Shown here: positions 58,155-64,000 of the stretch, in pieces
Layout of the letters: each line of letters starts with the position of its first letter
How positions within the stretch are numbered: position 1 is the stretch's first letter
Origin: Bacteroidota bacterium
Lineage (GTDB): Bacteria > Bacteroidota > Bacteroidia > Bacteroidales > UBA12481
Length of the DNA stretch: 64,000 nucleotides
Direction of reading: 5' to 3'
NCBI GenBank assembly: GCA_018669475.1
Contig: JABHCC010000061.1
Coordinates: forward strand, 62,001-126,000
Notes under the pieces: model-generated
The model's input: the letters and a program-made list of their open reading frames with translations, nothing else
Database searches by the model: none
What the model was told of the DNA's origin: nothing
Position numbers and translations under genes: made by a program

Positions 58155-59614
58155 AAAGAATTAGCATTGATCCTATAACCCGATTAGAAGGGCATGGTAA
58201 AATTGAGATCTTTCTGGATGATGAAGGCGGAGTAGATAATGTGTTCTTTCAAGTACCTGAACTCAGAGGGTTTGAAAAATTTTGTGAAGGACGACCCGTT
58301 GAAGAACTTCCATCCATTGTAGCCAAAATTTGTGGAGTATGTCCAGGATGCCACCACATGTCATCTGGAAAAGCTGTTGATGCAGTATTTGGTATCGAAC
58401 CTCCACCTACCGCTAAGAAGCTCCGTGAGTTATTCTATATGGCTCACTTTGTCCATAGTCATATTGCACATTTTTACGCACTTGCCGCACCTGACTTTGT
58501 GGTGGGCCCCACAGCCCCGAAAGCCCAGAGGAATGTGCTTGGAGTGATTGATAAAGTGGGACCAGAAATCGGCACTGCAGTACTAAAGCAAAGACGATTG
58601 GCCCAGGAGATACAGGCTCTTTTGGGGGGGCATCAAACCTTTGTGGTGATGAATATCCCAGGAGGAGTAAGAAAAGGTCTTAATAGTTTGGAGAGAGATG
58701 ACATTGTGGAAAAAGCAAAAGGCTTTATTGATTTTGCACAATTCTCTTTGAAACTATTCGGCGACGTAGTCCTTTCTAACAAGGAATACCTTAATATCAT
58801 ACTAAATGGCCCCTATGCGCTCAATATTCATTCAATGGGCTTAGTTGACATCAACAATAAGGTTACTTTTTATGATGGAAAAGTAAGGGTAGTCGATACT
58901 GAAGGAAAGGAGCACTGCAAATATGCTCCTGTGGACTACCGTGATTTTGTTGCAGAGCGTGTAGAACCATGGACATACTTGAAATTTCCATACCTCAAAA
59001 AAAAGGGCTGGAAGGGATTCACGGATGGACAGGATTCCGGAGTATATCATGCTACTCCTCTGTCACGACTGAATGCCAGTGATGGAATGGCTACACCTCT
59101 TGCACAAATAGAATACGACAGGATGTTTTCCACTTTAGGTGGGAAACCTGTTCATGCCACTCTGGCCATGCATTGGGCACGTTTGATTGAGTTACTTTAT
59201 TCAGCAGAGCGCTGTCTCGAGCTGGCAGAAGATCCTGACATTATTGGCAAAGAACTACGAACACCAAGCAATGGCATTGTTGGTGAGGGTGTTGGTATTG
59301 TAGAAGCTCAAAGAGGAACCCTCACCCATCATTACTGGACCGATAAGAAAGGATTGGTCACCAAAGCAAATATCATTGTTGGTACAACAAATAATAATGC
59401 AGCTATTACCATGTCGATAAAAAAAGCTGCCCAGGGTCTCATCAAAAAAGGTGTTACAGTTACAGATGGAATTCTGAATATGATTGAAATGGCCTTCAGG
59501 GCTTATGATCCCTGCTTTTCCTGTGCTACTCATAGTCTTCCCGGGCAAATGCCCATGATAGTGCTTATACGTGATAGCCAAGGTAATGAGATACAACGTA
59601 TTTCGAGAAAATAA
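58151..59614 (+). CDS. mvhA: [NiFe] hydrogenase large subunit (MvhA type)
   Basis: 487 residues. The four nickel-binding cysteines are intact: C61-GV-C64 (KICGVCPGCHH) and C455-FS-C458 with H461 (DPCFSCATH). RLEGHGK near the start is the usual L0 motif. The C-terminus continues 26 residues past the histidine, so a maturation endopeptidase may be needed, encoded elsewhere. With MvhD and MvhG it resembles the F420-nonreducing (group 3c) type that donates electrons to HdrA. Reaction: H2 oxidation or proton reduction. Confidence 0.92.
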   Translation: MKRISIDPITRLEGHGKIEIFLDDEGGVDNVFFQVPELRGFEKFCEGRPVEELPSIVAKICGVCPGCHHMSSGKAVDAVFGIEPPPTAKKLRELFYMAHFVHSHIAHFYALAAPDFVVGPTAPKAQRNVLGVIDKVGPEIGTAVLKQRRLAQEIQALLGGHQTFVVMNIPGGVRKGLNSLERDDIVEKAKGFIDFAQFSLKLFGDVVLSNKEYLNIILNGPYALNIHSMGLVDINNKVTFYDGKVRVVDTEGKEHCKYAPVDYRDFVAERVEPWTYLKFPYLKKKGWKGFTDGQDSGVYHATPLSRLNASDGMATPLAQIEYDRMFSTLGGKPVHATLAMHWARLIELLYSAERCLELAEDPDIIGKELRTPSNGIVGEGVGIVEAQRGTLTHHYWTDKKGLVTKANIIVGTTNNNAAITMSIKKAAQGLIKKGVTVTDGILNMIEMAFRAYDPCFSCATHSLPGQMPMIVLIRDSQGNEIQRISRK

Positions 59615-59657
59615 TACCGAAACTTTGTCGATTAAATAATTATTTACAGGAGGTTAT

Positions 59658-61460
59658 ATGCGAACTGGAATTTTTTTCTGTCAAGTTGAAAGTGATGGTA
59701 AAATGAATATAGATGCCATTGCAAAATATGCTGCAAACCTGCCAGGAGTTGAATCGGTACAAGATTATGGCGTAAAGCCAGATTTGACTGCAAAACATTT
59801 ATCATTACTTATTATTAAAGATAAACTTGAGCGGGTTGTTGTGGCTGGAGATATGCCGGGATTCTACAAGCCTGTTTTTACAAAGGCAATGTATTTATCC
59901 GGGGCTAATCCGAATGAAGTTAGACTGGCTTCATTTCAGGAACATGGCGCAATTGGTGACATAGCGCTCGAAAGGGCAAAGGCAACTGTAGCATGCGCCA
60001 ATCTGGGAGTTCCCTTTTCTCTGGCGGCAGTCCCTGCCGAAGGTCCGGTTTACCCGGGAACCCTGGTAATTGGAGCTGGCATAGCAGGGATTCAAGCTTC
60101 ATTAGAAATTGCTAATGCAGGCAAGAAGGTATACCTGCTTGAAAGAACAGGTACCATCGGCGGCCATATGGCCATGTTCGACAAAACTTTTCCAACTCTG
60201 GACTGTGCTGCATGCATTCTTACTCCAAAAATGGTCTCTGTAGGTCAGCATGATATGATCGAATTGATGACATGCTCTGAGCTAATAGAAGTAACCGGAG
60301 ATCCAGGTGCATATAAAGTCAAAATTTATCAAACGCCACGGTATATTGATGTTGAAGCTTGCGTTTCATGCGGATTATGTGTGGATGTATGCCCGGTAAA
60401 AGTTCACAGTGAATTCGACGTCAATCTGTCAAAACGTAAATCTGTGTATATCCCTTTCCCACAGGCCGTGCCTAATTCCTATCTGATAGATGGTAATAGC
60501 TGTAGATTTATCCAATCAGAAGGAGAGAAATGTGGTGTTTGTGTTACAAAATGTCCAAAAGATTGCATCGATCTGAAGGAACAAGGCAAAATTGCGGAAA
60601 TTGAAATAGGAAATATCATTATTGCCACAGGCTATGAAACACTTGATATCAGCAATATTGAACAATATGGTTATGGAAAATACCCTAATGTTTTAACTGC
60701 TCTTGAGTTTGAAAGGTTAACAAATGCATCCGGATCTACAGGTGGGAACATAGTAACTAAAACCCCACGCTTTGATAGAAAAACTCAACAAGAAGAGTGG
60801 GTTTTCGAACCAGATGGCATTCCTCCCAAATCTGTTGCTATCATTCATTGTGTTGGTTCACGTAGCCAAAAATACAACTCTTACTGCTCCCGTGTTTGTT
60901 GCATGTATTCATTGAAATTCGCTCATCTGATCAAAGAGAAAATCCCAAATGTTGATTGTTTTGAATTTTACATAGATATGAGGGCCTTTGGCAAGGGTTA
61001 TGAGGAATTTGCAGATAGAATCCGGCAGGAAGGAACTTTTGTTGTTAGAGGACACTCTGCATCTGTGGAAAAAAGAAACGGACAATTGATTGTTACCGGT
61101 GAGGATATCATTAATGATCGTCTGGTCGATTTCAATGTTGATATGGTGGTTCTTGCTACTGGTCTTGTCCCCTCCCAAGGCACTAAAAACATAAGTAATA
61201 TGCTTGGAATACGCCAGGATGTTGATGGTTGGTTCTCAGAATTAGACTATAATGGAAACCCAACGGATACTGAACGAGGAGGAATATTTGTAGCCGGAAT
61301 GTGTCAGGGACCGAAAGATATCCCTGACACAGTTGCACAAGCATCTGCCGTTGCCGCAGGAGTACTAAAAAGTCTATCCAGTGGAAAAGGTGTCGGACAC
61401 TTAACCAGTGTTTCATTGAGTAAAATTGAAGCCAGAGCAAAAAAATATCAAACAGTTTAA
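59658..61460 (+). CDS. HdrA-like FAD/Fe-S oxidoreductase, first copy
   Basis: 600 residues. The FAD site is GAGIAG (139-144), and the HdrA signature LDCAACILTPKM (C183, C186) follows. Two ferredoxin clusters are at C235/C238/C241/C245 and C292/C295/C299/C303. The N-terminal CxC cluster motif of true HdrA is absent (IFFCQVESDG). In HdrA-MvhADG complexes the flavin can bifurcate electrons. The domain arrangement also recalls QmoA/QmoB. It is preceded by a GGAGG site (59650) and lies 43 nt after mvhA. Confidence 0.86.
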   Translation: MRTGIFFCQVESDGKMNIDAIAKYAANLPGVESVQDYGVKPDLTAKHLSLLIIKDKLERVVVAGDMPGFYKPVFTKAMYLSGANPNEVRLASFQEHGAIGDIALERAKATVACANLGVPFSLAAVPAEGPVYPGTLVIGAGIAGIQASLEIANAGKKVYLLERTGTIGGHMAMFDKTFPTLDCAACILTPKMVSVGQHDMIELMTCSELIEVTGDPGAYKVKIYQTPRYIDVEACVSCGLCVDVCPVKVHSEFDVNLSKRKSVYIPFPQAVPNSYLIDGNSCRFIQSEGEKCGVCVTKCPKDCIDLKEQGKIAEIEIGNIIIATGYETLDISNIEQYGYGKYPNVLTALEFERLTNASGSTGGNIVTKTPRFDRKTQQEEWVFEPDGIPPKSVAIIHCVGSRSQKYNSYCSRVCCMYSLKFAHLIKEKIPNVDCFEFYIDMRAFGKGYEEFADRIRQEGTFVVRGHSASVEKRNGQLIVTGEDIINDRLVDFNVDMVVLATGLVPSQGTKNISNMLGIRQDVDGWFSELDYNGNPTDTERGGIFVAGMCQGPKDIPDTVAQASAVAAGVLKSLSSGKGVGHLTSVSLSKIEARAKKYQTV

Positions 61461-61470
61461 AGAAAGTATT

Positions 61471-62628
61471 ATGGCTATTAGAGTGAACTTGAGACTGATA
61501 GACGAATTGGTGCGCTATGGCGCCGAAGATGTACAATATTGCTACCATTGTGGTGATTGTTCCACTGTCTGTCCTCATGCAGATGCTGTATTCAGATTTC
61601 CCCGAAAATCTATGCGGCAATTACAGATGGGGCTGGAACAACGTATCGAAACTACCCTTGAGCCCTGGTTATGTTACTATTGCGGGCAATGTTCAGAACA
61701 ATGTCCCAGAGAGGCTGATCCTGGTGAAACTATGATGGGACTCCGTCGTTGGCTGATTGCAAGATATGATATCACTGGTATTGCCAGACAGTTTTTCAAG
61801 TCGAAAACTGTTGAAATAATTTCGGTGATTGTGGTCGGAATAATAACTGGAGCTTTGCTCTTGTATTATGGTTTCTCCCAGGGGAACCTGAGCATTTATG
61901 ACGGTGAAGGTGCTTTTTTACCAAGTTCCTTTATACACACCTTTGATTTGATTATAGGTATAATTATGGTTTTCTTCCTTATAGTCAACGCGCTTAATAT
62001 GGGATACTTAACGATGAGGAAAGGATGCGATTACCCTGTACCATGGTGGATATATATTAAAAAACTACTTGTTCTTCCCTGGCATTTTTTCACTCAGAAA
62101 AGATATGCTGAATGTGAGAATAAAAGAGAAACCAAAATATTTATGCCATGGTTCATCCACATGGGGCTGGCTTTTGGTTACATGATAATGCTAATATTGG
62201 TTATGGTATTTATTGAAAAGCTTCAATATGGTCCCGAAATTGATTGGTCAGTGCATATTTTTGGATATCTGGCCAGTGTAGGACTAATTATTGGATGCAT
62301 TTATTTCATCCGAAGTCGATTCCGGAAGCATCACATCCAGTATAAAAAGACACATAGCACTGACTGGGTATTTGTTGTATTACTCCTCATTATCACGGTC
62401 ACCGGTATTGCTCAGCATATTCTTCACCGTACAGGTATTATTGAATGGGCCAATATCATTTATGTAGTCCATCTGATTTGTGTAGCACCATGGTTTTTAA
62501 GAATGCCATTTAGTAAATGGTCTCACCTTGTTTACAGGCCATTGGCAATGTATTTTGCAGCTGTTCGCCGCGAAGCACTGGAACGACAAGAAGAGGGTCT
62601 ACCATCAATTTCATATTCATATAAATAA
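61471..62628 (+). CDS. QmoC/HdrC-HdrE-like Fe-S membrane subunit
   Basis: 385 residues from ATG 61471. Residues 20-80 hold two [4Fe-4S] motifs: C24/C27/C30/C34 (YCYHCGDCSTVCP) and C68/C71/C74/C78 (LCYYCGQCSEQCP). Six hydrophobic helices follow (about 110-360) with histidines suited to haem b, for example in FIHTFDLI, FIHMGLAF, VHIFGYLA, QHILHR and VVHLIC. This fusion of HdrC with an HdrE/NarI-like membrane part is the architecture of QmoC. It would connect the cytoplasmic electron chain to menaquinone. No CCG domain (HdrB) is present. Confidence 0.87.
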   Translation: MAIRVNLRLIDELVRYGAEDVQYCYHCGDCSTVCPHADAVFRFPRKSMRQLQMGLEQRIETTLEPWLCYYCGQCSEQCPREADPGETMMGLRRWLIARYDITGIARQFFKSKTVEIISVIVVGIITGALLLYYGFSQGNLSIYDGEGAFLPSSFIHTFDLIIGIIMVFFLIVNALNMGYLTMRKGCDYPVPWWIYIKKLLVLPWHFFTQKRYAECENKRETKIFMPWFIHMGLAFGYMIMLILVMVFIEKLQYGPEIDWSVHIFGYLASVGLIIGCIYFIRSRFRKHHIQYKKTHSTDWVFVVLLLIITVTGIAQHILHRTGIIEWANIIYVVHLICVAPWFLRMPFSKWSHLVYRPLAMYFAAVRREALERQEEGLPSISYSYK

Positions 62629-62640
62629 AACCAGTTGTTA

Positions 62641-64000
62641 TGAATGATATCAGAATAGGTGTATATGTCTGCTCATGCGGAACCAATATTGCCAAAATGG
62701 TAGATGTTGAGCTAGTTAAAACCACTGTCGAAAAGCTTCCCAATGTGGCTATGGTGAGAAATTATAAATACATGTGCTCAAATCCTGGCCAGGAAATGAT
62801 TATTCAGGACATCAAGGATAATGATCTGAACAGGATTGTTGTAGCTGCCTGTAGCCCTAACATGCATGAAAGAACCTTCAGAGCTGCATTGAGATCGGCC
62901 GGACTGAACCAATACTTATTTGAGATGGCAAATATCCGTGAACAATGCAGTTGGGTGCATGAAGATCGTATTGAAGCTACCGAAAAAGCTATTGATCTGA
63001 TAATTGGATCCGTTAAACGAGTCGCTCTTCATGAAGCTCTTGAGAGCATGGAGGTAGATATGAATCCAAATATATTGGTCATTGGTGGAGGAATAGCCGG
63101 ATTAACAGCTGCTCTGGAGCTGGCAGAAGCAGGAAACAAAGTTCATCTGGTTGAAAAACAAAATAAACTAGGTGGAAATATAAGCAGGGTTGACCTGACA
63201 GCACCCTATCTCTATTCAGCCAGAGACCTGCTAACTGAAAGAATAACAAAAGTAAATGAGAATCCTCTGATTGATCTTCATCTCAACTCAAAAGTGAGCG
63301 ATCTAAAAGGTTTTCTGGGAAACTTTACTGCAACTATCGATAAACAGAACGGTAAGCCTGGAAAGGAAAGTGCTCAAACTGTAGTTGACATAGGAAATGT
63401 TGCGGTTTGTACAGGATATAAAGAATTTGATGCATCACGTATAACACACTATGGCTATGGTAAACTTCCTAATGTGATTACTTCTTTTGAATTAGAAAAA
63501 ATGATTCGTAATGGTCAGGTTGTAACCAAAGAAGGCAAAATCCCTCAATATGTTGCCATTATACATTGTGTTGGAAGCAGAAATCAGGAGTTTCATGCAT
63601 ACTGCTCCCGGGTTTGTTGTATGACCGCATTGAAGTATGTCCATGAAATAAAATCAATGAATCCCAAAAGCTATGTGTCAGATATTTATATAGATATGCA
63701 CGCATTCGGAAAAGGGCATGAGGATTTCTACCGACGATCGTCCGAGGTAAAAACTCTTTTCTTAATGTACGAAAAAAGTGACAGGCCAGTAATTCACAGG
63801 GCTGAACCCAAAGATGATTGTGAAATGCTGATTGAAGTGAATGAAATACTATCTGGTGAATTGATAGAAATCCCAGCCGATCTGGTTGTCCTGATGGTAG
63901 GCATGGAAGCAAGTGATGATTCCAATGAAATAGCGCGCCTGACCAACATAAGCCAGGACAAAGACGGATGGTTCATTGAAAGTCATCCAAAGCTTGAGCC
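62641..64000 (+). CDS. HdrA-like FAD oxidoreductase, second copy, 3' end outside window
   Basis: At least 453 residues; no stop before the window end. The N-terminus has the true HdrA cluster motifs VCSCGTNI, YMCSNPGQ, AACSPNMHE and EQCSWVHED. FAD site VIGGGIAGLTAA follows, then LGGNISR. The ferredoxin insert and the CAAC motif of the first copy are not seen in the visible part. It starts 12 nt after the QmoC-like gene. QmoB, which has such an N-terminus and an MvhD-like end, is a likely identity, but the end is needed to decide. Confidence 0.85.

Overview
The window looks like a chromosomal segment of an anaerobic or facultative member of the Bacteroidota, probably Bacteroidales or Marinilabiliales-like. 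The evidence is: several secreted proteins with C-terminal type IX secretion (T9SS) sorting domains, many lipoproteins, carboxypeptidase-regulatory and TonB-plug domain proteins, Bacteroidota-type promoters (TTTG, 20 nt, TAnnTTTG), AT-rich DNA and largely leaderless starts. No phage, transposase, CRISPR array, rRNA or tRNA was seen.

Layout. 1-8.6 kb: the end of an amino-acid permease, a seven-repeat beta-propeller protein, envelope proteins and an unusual double-domain adenylate kinase. 8.7-16.5 kb: a sulfatase, a large zinc metalloprotease, a small membrane protein/regulator pair and an S15-type dipeptidyl peptidase. 16.6-20.2 kb: a minus-strand operon with an Rrf2 regulator carrying Fe-S cysteines, two paralogous hemerythrin/PAS proteins and a DUF1858-DUF2249 protein, probably for nitrosative or oxidative stress; the di-iron repair protein Ric lies at 36.5 kb. 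20-29 kb: a secreted transglutaminase, a LytS/LytR-type two-component pair and two multi-domain c-type cytochromes. 29-37 kb: an esterase, a broken alpha-L-fucosidase remnant, an HTH/DUF2975/erythromycin-esterase-like operon, and T9SS cargo. 37-52.8 kb: carbohydrate catabolism, comprising a minus-strand run (C10 peptidase with leucine-rich repeats, ThuA, sialate O-acetylesterase, sulfatase) and a plus-strand run (GH2 beta-galactosidase, orphan, fucose mutarotase, fucose permease), plus an iron alcohol dehydrogenase. 53-56 kb: an M28 peptidase and a sodium/solute symporter. 56.3-64 kb: an operon for a [NiFe] hydrogenase of the MvhDGA type with two HdrA-like flavoproteins and a membrane QmoC-like Fe-S/cytochrome b subunit, running off the window.

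How it fits together. The sulfatases, glycosidase, acetylesterase and fucose genes suggest growth on sulfated, fucose- or galactose-containing glycans, although no SusC/SusD pair and no fucose isomerase, kinase or aldolase is in the window. The hydrogenase-Hdr-Qmo-like operon suggests hydrogen turnover linked to the quinone pool, without the HdrB subunit that a heterodisulfide reductase would need (none in the visible part).

The strongest DNA-level signal outside genes is the decamer ATCCGGCAGG. It occurs 17 times exactly, 13 on the plus and 4 on the minus strand, in several reading frames, far above what base composition predicts. It behaves like a Chi-type, uptake or chromosome-organisation word.
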